From positions 1,860,001 through 1,924,000 of the forward strand of contig NC_022600.1 of assembly GCF_000484535.1 (NCBI RefSeq): a DNA stretch of 64,000 nt, written 5' to 3'. The translations under genes and the position numbers were made by a program. The notes beneath the pieces were generated by a model, which was given only the letters and a program-made list of their open reading frames with translations, did not search any database and was not told the origin of the DNA. Shown piece after piece: positions 57,273 through 64,000 of the stretch. Source of the stretch: Gloeobacter kilaueensis JS1 (GTDB lineage: Bacteria; Cyanobacteriota; Cyanobacteriia; Gloeobacterales; Gloeobacteraceae). Every line of letters starts with the position of its first letter. The first letter of the stretch is position 1.

Positions 57273-60200
57273 CGGACCTGTCCTTGCCGGGATTGCCGGT
57301 GCTGGCGGCGCAGTTGCCGCTGCCGGTAGATGGCCAGTTGCCGCACCTCTGGGTGCTGTTCTTCCTGGCGGAGCGGGCTTTGAGCGGCTTCTCCCTGCTT
57401 GAGAAACTGGGCGAGGGTTCCGACCGTCGGGTAGGTGAATAGATCCAGGAGAGCGATTTGCCGGCCCAGCACCTGCTGCAACTGCTGCTGCACCTGCACG
57501 AGCAGGATCGAATGCCCACCTAGATCAAAGAAGCTGTCGTCGAGCCCCACCCGGTCCACCTGCAGTACCTGCTGCCAGACAGCGGCGATCGTCCGTGCCA
57601 CCTGTTCCTGGGGAGCGGCCTGGGTCACGGATTCCCGCCTGCTGTGGGACTGTTGTGCAATGAGCGCCTGCTCCTCTACCTGACCGTTCAGTTGGCGAGG
57701 AATTGCCTTCACTCGCATACAGTTACAGCTGCTGGCCCTGCCGAAGCGATCCGGGATGGCCTGGAGAGTGGAGGGCAGAATCGTTTCGCCGCTGTAATAA
57801 GCGGTGAGCTGTTCGAGTGGATGCAGGTCGTCCAGGCAGTACGGGCGCACGGCAGGACTGCGCCCATCGATGCCTGCAACGAGAGAGGGCGTCCCCTGGG
57901 CAAGGGCGGCAAGCAGCGAATGCCAGCCCTCGCGCCGCGAAAGAAAGCGGTAGCCCCGCGCCGCCGCGAGGGGCCGCCAGGGATAATCGCGTCCCGGCTC
58001 AAAATCTTCCCAGAAGCCGAAGCTGAAGCAGTAGCTATTCTGCAAGCCTGCCTGCCGCTGGTACTGAACAAAGGCACTGGCAAAACTTTGGGCGGCGGCG
58101 AAACCGGCAGCCACGATCCCGCCCAACTCGCCGCTCGCATGGGCGATGCGCAAAAAGAATCCGGGAACGGGCTGCCCGGCTAGTAGCTGGTGCAGCGTCC
58201 AGCTCGTCTGCAACTGGGGATAGAGAAACCGGGCAAGCTGCTCCGGGGTTTCTTCCACCACCAGACTTTCTCGATACGGCTGCTCCAGGTGCAATACACC
58301 GTCAAGATGCCTGCCCCAGCGCTGCTTTGCGCCCTCTACGGCTTCTTGCAAACCGCACAGGTTCGTCAGGTCTATTTCCCTTGCGATCACTTCCGCGCCA
58401 GAATCCATCAGGGCAGCCAGTGCTTCTCGCTGTTCTTTCTCGATCGTTGGCTGGACAAATAGCAGGCGGGCCTGGTACTGGCTCAGCAACTGCTTTGCCA
58501 CCGACCGCCCGATGCCACTCAGGCCACCGGTGAGCAGGTAGAATCCGCCCTTTTGGAAGGGAACGGGCTGCTTCACCTGCGCCACCATATCTACTTTCTG
58601 CAACCGGGCTACCCAGCGCCTGCCCTGGCGATAGGCCACTTCCCGTTCACCCCGGCCACTCACCAGTTCCGCCAGCAACGCATCCCGACAGTGCTCGCCT
58701 TCTTCCACGGGCAAATCGATGTGGCGGCAGTCCAACCAGGGAAGCTCCTGATCGAGACTGCGCAACAAACCGAGAACCGTGCTTCCCGCACAGTCGATCG
58801 GATCGCCCGGCAGCACCGCCTGGAGATGATTGGTGACGACCCTGAGCGCCAGTTCTGTATAACCGTCGTGCATTGCCGCGAGCGCCTGCACCAGGGCAAG
58901 CACACTCTGCAATCCTGTTTCCTGAGCACGCAGCAGATCTGAGGCGGATTGCGGCTGACGATAGGGCCGACAGCCCCACAGGTGCAGGATGTGGCGGAGG
59001 TGCAGTCCTTCCGATTCCACGCTCCCCAGTAACTGCCCGTACTGCTCCACGGAAGTCGGATTCAGACGATAATGCCCCTTCCCTAACTTCTGGAAACCTT
59101 CGCCTGCTTCTACCTGCACACACTCTTCCAGATGCGGTTTCAGGATGCTTCCCAGTCCTGAATCGTCCACAAACACCAGCACCGCCCCTTTTGGTTCCTT
59201 GTCTGAAACCTCCAGCACCCGCTGCCGCCACTGCTTGCTATAGAACCAGTCACCGATGGTTCTCTGGTTGTTCTGCAGCACATCCATCCGCTTCTGCAGT
59301 GACAGGAACTCCCCTGCCTCCATCCGCTTCTGCAACTGCCGCCTTTGAATCTTGCCGATGCTCGTCTTGGGAATATCGCCTTTCTCCACAAGCAACAGAT
59401 GCTCCACTTCCACCCCCAGCTTCTGCACCACCTGCTGACGAACAGAGGCGAGCAATTCCGCTGGTTCGATGCCTGCTTTGGCGACAAGGAAAATGGCCAG
59501 TTTCTCAGTAGCGTTGCCTTCCGCTCGGACAGCACAGGCAGCGGTGAAAGAGGCTTCCACTCCTTCTACTGATTCGACAAGTTGCTCGATGTCGTGGCTG
59601 TAGTAGTTTGCTCCGTTGAGGATGATCGTTTCTTTGTGCCGTCCCACCAGCACCAGATGGCCGTTGTCGAGAAAGGCAAGGTCGCCTGTGTCGAACCAGC
59701 CATCACTCAGAAGTACGGCTGCTGTGGCTTGGGGGTTTTGCAAGTAGCCGGAGAAGACGGCTTCGCCCCGCAGTTGCAGTCGGCCTACCTGCCTTTGTGT
59801 AAGTAAGTGGTTGTGTTCATCGACGACGCGCAGTTGCATTCCAGCAATCGGTCTTCCCAGATCGATAAGCTCGATCGTGCTGGTGTGTCCTGTTTCTGGA
59901 ATGACTGCCAGGCCATTGTCGAGAGCCGCTTTGTCCAGTCTGTGAACAGTAAGCGGTGTGTCTTGTGTGGGCTGGAAGTAGGTGATGCCGGAGGCGACTT
60001 CCGCCATGCCGAAAGCGGGTCTGAGCACTGTCCTTGCCAGTCCGCAGCAATGCAGATGGCTGTAGAACTCCTCGACGGTGGAAGCAGCGACAGTTTCGCC
60101 CGCACTGAGCAGCATCTTCAGGGAACGGAGGTTCCAGGAGCGGGAAGAGTGTTGTCGGAGGGCTTGATTGACCAGGCCGTAGGCAAAGTTCGGTGCCCAG

Positions 60201-61549
60201 CTATGGCTAATTTGGTAACGATCGATGAGATCCAGCCAGGATAAGGGCGCGGCGAGGACGGTTTCTTTTTGCAAGTAGACCATCCGACAACCAGCGACGA
60301 TCCCCCGGATGTGCCAGTCGCTGATGGAGCCGATGTGCTCGAAAGGAAGCCAGTTAAGGAGAATGTCTTCTGAGGAATGCTCACACAGCAGGTTTGCACC
60401 ACGGGCGCGGGCGAGCAGGTTGCGATGGGTGAGGGGGATGCACTTGGGGGTACCGGTGGAGCCGGAGGTGAGATTGAGAAGTGCCACCGTCTCCGGGCTG
60501 GGCAGGAAGAAGGTGTCAGCAGGCGGATGATCATCCAATTGCTCGAAGACAAGCACGCTGCTTCCTGGTAGAGACCGTTTGAGAACAGTTTCGGAGGCGC
60601 GGTTGCAGATAATTGGTGGCTGAGAAAGAAACGAAGTGAGATGCAGGAGTTTGTCGAGCTGGCTGTTGGCCTGCTCGAAGGAGGGTGGAACGGAGACGAT
60701 GAGGGGCACGAAGCCGCCCAGCACACAGCCCCAGAAGGCCGGAACGAGCTGTTCCGGCTGATCTAGCAGCAACAGGACGGGAGTGTGAGGAGTGATGGAA
60801 CGGGAACGCAGGGCAGTGAGGATACAGCGGGCGTGGACAAGCAGTTGGGGATAGGTCTGGTGGCGTTCGCTCTTGTCGGCAAGCAGGAAGGTGAAGCCGT
60901 GGTCGGGAAAGTGAGCAGCGGCCCAGGGCAGCAGTTCAACGAGAGTAGAGGGAAACGAGCCGTCGTCGGGTTTGGGTAGCGTGCCGCCGTCGGCGAAGGC
61001 TGGGGCCGACAGAAGATGGGCAGGGGTGGATGCATGGATGGCAGGTGCTGGGAGCGGAAGGTGGTCAGTCTCCGGGGAACTCGCACTCCACTGCGGCAGC
61101 AGGTCTGCCAGGTGAAGCGGCGGTAGCTTTTGTGGGCGAGATTGGCGCAAGACCGCTGCATCGTCGATGCCCTCCAGCGACCGCAGATGGTGCTCCCAGC
61201 GCCGGGCCAGATCGCTGTCGAGGACAGTGAGGCGCTGCAGGGCAAGCCGATCGATCCGGCCATCCTCGCCGAGGGGCAGGGCGGAGACGGCCACGTACTG
61301 CACTGCTGGCAACGGCTCGGCCATGCGGCTACGAAGCTGGTGGTCCAATTCCCCTGGAATGAGAATTTCCAGAGGAACAACATAGACAATCAGCTCAGTT
61401 TGCTGGGCGACGACGACACAATCGACGACGGTGGGCAGGCTCTGGAGAACGGCCTCCACCCGCTCAGGCAACGTGAGTTGCCCGTTGTGCCGGTGCCATT
61501 TTCGATCCTCCAGCATCGAACTGGAGTCGGTCATTTCCCTGTAACTCAC
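57269..61549 (-). CDS. Loading protein: A-domain remnant / FAAL-type acyl ligase / inactive KR / ACP
   Basis: Up to 1426 aa; starts possible at GTG 61549, ATG 61534 or ATG 61516. Residues about 20-150 match only the C-terminal lobe of the degenerate A domain in its paralogue at 29819-35344. Residues about 200-790: acyl-AMP ligase with LTSGSTGTPKC, GRHKETIILNGANYYSHDIE and IPKTSIGKIQRRQL. Residues about 800-1290: KR fold with TGGLSGIG, but all catalytic residues are replaced compared with the paralogue (Lys to Gln, Ser to His, Tyr to Phe, Asn to Gln; the last two in GFAAAQ near 58090-58105). ACP: FFDLGGHSILL with Ser. It is first in the operon and should activate a carboxylic or fatty acid as AMP ester and load it on its own ACP as starter. 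The C-terminus is unusually Arg/Gln-rich. Confidence 0.9.
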   Translation of the reverse strand: MSYREMTDSSSMLEDRKWHRHNGQLTLPERVEAVLQSLPTVVDCVVVAQQTELIVYVVPLEILIPGELDHQLRSRMAEPLPAVQYVAVSALPLGEDGRIDRLALQRLTVLDSDLARRWEHHLRSLEGIDDAAVLRQSRPQKLPPLHLADLLPQWSASSPETDHLPLPAPAIHASTPAHLLSAPAFADGGTLPKPDDGSFPSTLVELLPWAAAHFPDHGFTFLLADKSERHQTYPQLLVHARCILTALRSRSITPHTPVLLLLDQPEQLVPAFWGCVLGGFVPLIVSVPPSFEQANSQLDKLLHLTSFLSQPPIICNRASETVLKRSLPGSSVLVFEQLDDHPPADTFFLPSPETVALLNLTSGSTGTPKCIPLTHRNLLARARGANLLCEHSSEDILLNWLPFEHIGSISDWHIRGIVAGCRMVYLQKETVLAAPLSWLDLIDRYQISHSWAPNFAYGLVNQALRQHSSRSWNLRSLKMLLSAGETVAASTVEEFYSHLHCCGLARTVLRPAFGMAEVASGITYFQPTQDTPLTVHRLDKAALDNGLAVIPETGHTSTIELIDLGRPIAGMQLRVVDEHNHLLTQRQVGRLQLRGEAVFSGYLQNPQATAAVLLSDGWFDTGDLAFLDNGHLVLVGRHKETIILNGANYYSHDIEQLVESVEGVEASFTAACAVRAEGNATEKLAIFLVAKAGIEPAELLASVRQQVVQKLGVEVEHLLLVEKGDIPKTSIGKIQRRQLQKRMEAGEFLSLQKRMDVLQNNQRTIGDWFYSKQWRQRVLEVSDKEPKGAVLVFVDDSGLGSILKPHLEECVQVEAGEGFQKLGKGHYRLNPTSVEQYGQLLGSVESEGLHLRHILHLWGCRPYRQPQSASDLLRAQETGLQSVLALVQALAAMHDGYTELALRVVTNHLQAVLPGDPIDCAGSTVLGLLRSLDQELPWLDCRHIDLPVEEGEHCRDALLAELVSGRGEREVAYRQGRRWVARLQKVDMVAQVKQPVPFQKGGFYLLTGGLSGIGRSVAKQLLSQYQARLLFVQPTIEKEQREALAALMDSGAEVIAREIDLTNLCGLQEAVEGAKQRWGRHLDGVLHLEQPYRESLVVEETPEQLARFLYPQLQTSWTLHQLLAGQPVPGFFLRIAHASGELGGIVAAGFAAAQSFASAFVQYQRQAGLQNSYCFSFGFWEDFEPGRDYPWRPLAAARGYRFLSRREGWHSLLAALAQGTPSLVAGIDGRSPAVRPYCLDDLHPLEQLTAYYSGETILPSTLQAIPDRFGRASSCNCMRVKAIPRQLNGQVEEQALIAQQSHSRRESVTQAAPQEQVARTIAAVWQQVLQVDRVGLDDSFFDLGGHSILLVQVQQQLQQVLGRQIALLDLFTYPTVGTLAQFLKQGEAAQSPLRQEEQHPEVRQLAIYRQRQLRRQHRQSRQGQVR
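58525..60960. repeat. FAAL-KR duplication, copy 2 (about 2.4 kb direct repeat)
   Basis: Partner of the repeat near 31083-33510, same orientation. Long identical runs include the region around 59035-59130 compared with 31595-31685. Divergence is concentrated around 58760-58990 and in the catalytic KR half downstream, where this copy lost the active-site residues. Ends judged by eye. Confidence 0.8.
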
Positions 61550-61606
61550 TCAAACCATCCACAGCTTCATTCAGGAATCAGTTGCACTTCGGTCGCTGCT
61601 GGAGAA

Positions 61607-61642
61607 CAGCACAGATCACCGTTTGGGCAGCAATCTGTGCTG
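61607..61642. promoter_or_regulatory. 10-bp perfect inverted repeat in the operon leader
   Basis: CAGCACAGAT (61607-61616) and ATCTGTGCTG (61633-61642) with a 16-base spacer, 58-93 bases before the GTG start of the loader gene. No T-run follows on either strand, so an operator or leader hairpin is likelier than a terminator. Confidence 0.45.
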
Positions 61643-61674
61643 AAAACCAGGCATAAATCGAAGCGAGTGCTTTA

Positions 61675-61693
61675 GTTGTTCACTACGAACAAC
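61675..61693. promoter_or_regulatory. Operator-like palindrome upstream of the operon
   Basis: GTTGTTC (61675-61681), five-base spacer, GAACAAC (61687-61693): a perfect 7-bp dyad of a size typical for dimeric HTH repressors or LuxR-type activators. The binding protein is unknown. Confidence 0.4.
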
Positions 61694-61805
61694 ATAGGCA
61701 TGATCCAGGAAATTTATGCTCTCTCAGGCACCCTGGATACAAAACAGAGCTGATCCGTCCCATCTGGATCTGGGGGAAACAAAGGTGCATCTATGTTCGA
61801 CAAAC

Positions 61806-62390
61806 TTAGAGATAATACAACTCGAAGGCTTCCTGATAGTTAAAACCGCCGGAGGTGTTTGGACCGTAGCTGAACTGGGTCACCTGGCCACGGATCTTGG
61901 CGTATTTGCCGGTGCCGCCGATGATCGAGCGCAGGTACGACGCCGACGACTGCTCGTAGGCAGAGGTCAACAACACCTGAGCACCGGGCGTCCCAGGAAT
62001 CGTATCGAAGAGTTGGGTAGTAAAGGCAACCGGGCCGTTTACCTCTGCCAGTGCTTTTCTAACGAACCAGCCGCTGCAGAACCAGACACCAACCAGGGCG
62101 TCAGGGTACTGGGGTTGTCCATCGGGAAGAACGCCATCCCCTGCTCCGGGCGTGAGCGTACCGGGCTTGTAGAGGAAGCCCTCGATGACGAAGGCGGTAC
62201 CGTTGGTGGGTTGACCGGAAGGATCGAGGGGGCCGGAAAGACCGATGGTCGTGCCGTTGCCGCTGACATCGTACAACAAAGTAGGTTGTCTGGCGTAGAC
62301 TGGCCGCTCGGTAACCACCGCCGCACCCAGTGCCCCTAAACCAAGGGAAGCAGTCTTAATCAGATTTCTTCTTTGGATAGACCCGGACAT
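61806..62390 (-). CDS. Exported small protein, Tat-type signal, allene-oxide-cyclase-like barrel (tentative)
   Basis: 194 aa from the ATG at 62390 with GAGG eight bases upstream; a longer frame to 62432 would run into the leader. SIQRRNLIKTASLGLGALGA is a twin-arginine-like signal ending around VYARQ. The mature part is beta-rich with no Cys pair; IIGGTGKYAKIRGQVTQF resembles the GGTGxY motif of allene-oxide-cyclase / dirigent-like barrels. No catalytic residues can be assigned. It has its own promoter. It lies immediately upstream of the PKS-NRPS operon, same strand, 256 bases away, so a pathway role such as binding or cyclising a lipid-like product is possible but speculative. Confidence 0.6.
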   Translation of the reverse strand: MSGSIQRRNLIKTASLGLGALGAAVVTERPVYARQPTLLYDVSGNGTTIGLSGPLDPSGQPTNGTAFVIEGFLYKPGTLTPGAGDGVLPDGQPQYPDALVGVWFCSGWFVRKALAEVNGPVAFTTQLFDTIPGTPGAQVLLTSAYEQSSASYLRSIIGGTGKYAKIRGQVTQFSYGPNTSGGFNYQEAFELYYL

Positions 62391-62469
62391 TGTGAATACC
62401 TCAGACGGAAAACGTCCCCCAAGGAAACACAAATAAATTGCTCAATCCTACATTTGGGGGACAGGTTAG

Positions 62470-62499
62470 AGTATATCGCAACTGATCAAAACAAGTCAA
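62470..62499 (-). promoter_or_regulatory. Sigma70-type promoter for the exported barrel-like protein
   Basis: On the minus strand TTGACT (62499-62494) and TATACT (62475-62470) are 18 bases apart, both near consensus. Predicted start of transcription near 62463, leaving a leader of about 73 bases. It could also serve the downstream operon by read-through. Confidence 0.55.
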
Positions 62500-62590
62500 T
62501 AATTTCTTGTAAAAATTCGTCTCGAATGTGAGTCAAATACAAAAACAGGCAGACGATAACCATCGCCGTCCATAGCCTTTATTCGATTGC

Positions 62591-62632
62591 AAAAAGGGAA
62601 ATAAATTGATGCTAGACAGGATAAAATTTCCC
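62591..62632 (-). terminator. Probable rho-independent terminator after the MBL-fold gene
   Basis: On the minus strand GGGAAAT ... ATTTCCC (7-bp perfect stem, 23-base loop) is followed at once by TTTTTG, 10 bases downstream of the stop codon. The stem is AT-containing and the loop long, so strength is uncertain. Confidence 0.4.
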
Positions 62633-62641
62633 AACAATGAT

Positions 62642-64000
62642 CTACATAAAAATCTCCTTGCAGCCAAAAAGTCTCTCTGCAGCGATGTTTTGCTCCCGGC
62701 AACCTGTCAGCAACTTTTCAGATTCGACGATGGGTCGAGAGCGCTCCGTGTACTGAATGGAAGTGAGATGAGTGAGCCAGGGTTCCTGGCCCATCGCATA
62801 AACGTAGGCAGCCCTGGGCCGAAATTTTTCGACGATAGCGAGGGCTTTTTCAAAGTCCGATCCGTTCAGGCGACGCGATTGATCCATCTTGCGGGCGAGC
62901 GGCCTGGTCAGCAGTGCTCCGTACAGCCAGCTTAAGGGCGCACCGTCACATTCCATGCCGACAAAAAGCGCGTCGAGGTCTCCGGTGAGAGCATGAACGT
63001 GCTCGTACAGTTGGGGTTCGAGGTTGTTGGAGTCGGCAGCGCAAAGAAGTGAGCGGCCCTGAATATTCAGGTGATAGGCGAGCTTGGTGCGGATATTCAA
63101 ATCGGCGTGTTCACCAAAAAACGGCAGGCCCGTGATCGTTCCTTCTGGGATCTTGATCGCCTCCATCTCATCCAGTTCCATCACCCTATCGAAGCCACTG
63201 TGCTGCAAAATCAGCTTCAAAGAAGGATCTGCCAGATTGCCGCCGCTGCTTCTCGGTACGACGAGTTGCCGGATCTTGTGGCGCAACTGCAGCAGGGTTT
63301 CGAGAATGCAGTGGTCCTGGTGATTGTGGGTAATCAGGACGTAATCGATCCACGGGGGCAGGTCCGCGTAGGTATAGCGCGGCAGGGCACTGTCGTAGCG
63401 ATAACTGATGAGCGGATCGACGAGGATAGCCACCTCCTGCGATTCGACGAGCAGGCAGGCGTGGCCAAAATAGCGGATGCGAAGGCCGGGGCCGCTATAC
63501 GCCTCTGGTTCTGGCGGTGGCTCGCTTGTCAAGAAAGAAGCAAACAGGGGCAGCTCCGCTTCATCGAGGCCCAGTTTCTCGGCGGTCTCCTCCAGCGGCT
63601 GGGGTAGGGTTCGCATCTGAAACAACGCATCTACTGCCGGATGGGCAAAGGGCAGCTTCAGGTGCAGATGCTCGCCATCCGGCAGGCGCGGTGTATTCAA
63701 CACAAATGGGCGCTGGTCCTGCTCGATGAGGGACAGTAAAAAACTCTGTTGGCCCGGCTGATAGAAGCCACTGGTGTATAACAGCCCTTCGATGAGCCGA
63801 AAGGTCGGCTGGTTGCCCAGATCGTAGACAAGCTCGACATAGCCTTTCAGCGGTGCTGGAATGTGGCTATAAAGGCTCTCCAGGCTGTGACCGTCCGCCC
63901 GCTCCCTTAGTAGCGCCTCCAGCTCGGCAATCGCCGCTGCCAGTTCCAGCAGTACTGTCTGTTCTTCGAGCGTCTGGACGATCAACTGTTCGATCTCCGC
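62642..64000 (-). CDS. MBL-fold metalloprotein, CmlA-like di-iron oxygenase candidate (5' end outside window)
   Basis: At least 452 codons; the frame stays open to the window edge, and the first in-window start codon is a TTG at 63985, so the true start probably lies beyond 64000. Residues about 1-170 form an all-alpha/beta N-terminal domain with YVELVYDLGNQPTFRLIEGL; residues about 175-420 are a metallo-beta-lactamase fold with the metal motif THNHQDH (63312-63332), plus later CAADSNN and VGMECDG segments. This two-domain layout is that of CmlA-type enzymes, which hydroxylate PCP-bound aminoacyl groups in NRPS pathways using a di-iron site. Hydrolase function is the alternative. Lying 1.1 kb upstream of the PKS-NRPS operon on the same strand, it is a candidate tailoring enzyme. 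Confidence 0.7.
   Translation of the reverse strand, partial: AEIEQLIVQTLEEQTVLLELAAAIAELEALLRERADGHSLESLYSHIPAPLKGYVELVYDLGNQPTFRLIEGLLYTSGFYQPGQQSFLLSLIEQDQRPFVLNTPRLPDGEHLHLKLPFAHPAVDALFQMRTLPQPLEETAEKLGLDEAELPLFASFLTSEPPPEPEAYSGPGLRIRYFGHACLLVESQEVAILVDPLISYRYDSALPRYTYADLPPWIDYVLITHNHQDHCILETLLQLRHKIRQLVVPRSSGGNLADPSLKLILQHSGFDRVMELDEMEAIKIPEGTITGLPFFGEHADLNIRTKLAYHLNIQGRSLLCAADSNNLEPQLYEHVHALTGDLDALFVGMECDGAPLSWLYGALLTRPLARKMDQSRRLNGSDFEKALAIVEKFRPRAAYVYAMGQEPWLTHLTSIQYTERSRPIVESEKLLTGCREQNIAAERLFGCKEIFM

Larger units (their letters stand above)
61550..61805. promoter_or_regulatory. Upstream region of the PKS-NRPS operon
   Basis: 256 bases with no gene. It must hold the promoter for the roughly 51-kb operon unless that is read through from the upstream gene. 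I found no well-spaced -35/-10 pair on the minus strand. It does hold two perfect inverted repeats, listed separately. The sequence is more AT-rich than the coding DNA. Confidence 0.5.

Noticed and set aside
62606-62935. 109-aa open frame on the + strand overlapping the MBL gene end
   Set aside because: Mostly antisense to the MBL coding sequence and crosses its terminator candidate; no motif or start signal.

Overview
The window looks like chromosomal DNA of a high-GC cyanobacterium, most plausibly a Gloeobacter-type lineage. The reasons are two SLH-containing OprB-type porins, cyanobacterial-style NRPS/PKS modules and specificity codes, and an overall base composition that looks well above 55% GC. 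The genus is an inference; no rRNA or marker gene is present to prove it.

Left flank (1-10.9 kb): housekeeping and envelope genes. pdhA and pdhB (pyruvate dehydrogenase E1 alpha and beta) run on the + strand. They converge on a minus-strand operon of two SLH/OprB porins followed by a periplasmic di-heme cytochrome c. A divergent promoter region (about 7.05-7.31 kb) separates that operon from a small exported helical protein. Next come a YdjM-like membrane hydrolase, a NarL/LuxR-type regulator whose receiver domain lacks the phospho-accepting Asp and which ends in a strong terminator, and an FtsH-like (M41) zinc protease domain with no AAA+ ATPase.

Core (10.9-61.5 kb): one minus-strand run of 15 genes, most overlapping by 1-28 bases or separated by a few bases (largest gap 30), so probably one transcription unit. 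It encodes a hybrid PKS-NRPS line. In transcription order: (A) A-remnant/FAAL/dead KR/ACP loader; (B) KS-AT-DH-KR-ACP; (C) KS plus a dead, truncated AT; (D) HMG-CoA-synthase-like protein; (E) ECH1; (F) ECH2; (G) donor ACP; (H) enoyl reductase; (I) KS-ACP without AT, then KS-AT-[DUF2156/MprF-like acyltransferase]-DH-KR-ACP; (J) stand-alone hybrid-type C domain; (K) dead A/FAAL/active KR/PCP; (L) glycosyltransferase/serine-less PCP/Cys-thioesterase fusion; (M) C-A-PCP-C-A-PCP; (N) C-A-PCP-C-A-PCP; (O) C-A-PCP with no thioesterase. Hand-read specificity codes give Gly, Ser, Val, Ala, Thr. The simplest reading is a beta-branched, unsaturated acyl/polyketide chain, possibly with a 2-hydroxy-acid-like unit from K, joined to Gly-Ser-Val-Ala-Thr and possibly glycosylated and aminoacylated.

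Right flank (61.5-64 kb): a roughly 250-base upstream region with two perfect inverted repeats, a small Tat-type exported beta-barrel-like protein with a good promoter, and the 3' part of an MBL-fold metalloprotein cut by the window edge. The MBL protein resembles di-iron tailoring oxygenases of the CmlA type and may belong to the cluster.

The most unusual points are the MprF-like domain inside a PKS module, the GT-PCP-TE fusion with an Ala in place of the carrier serine, the AT with Ser-to-Gly in its active site beside a beta-branching cassette, and a 2.4-kb FAAL-KR duplication in which one KR has lost all its catalytic residues.
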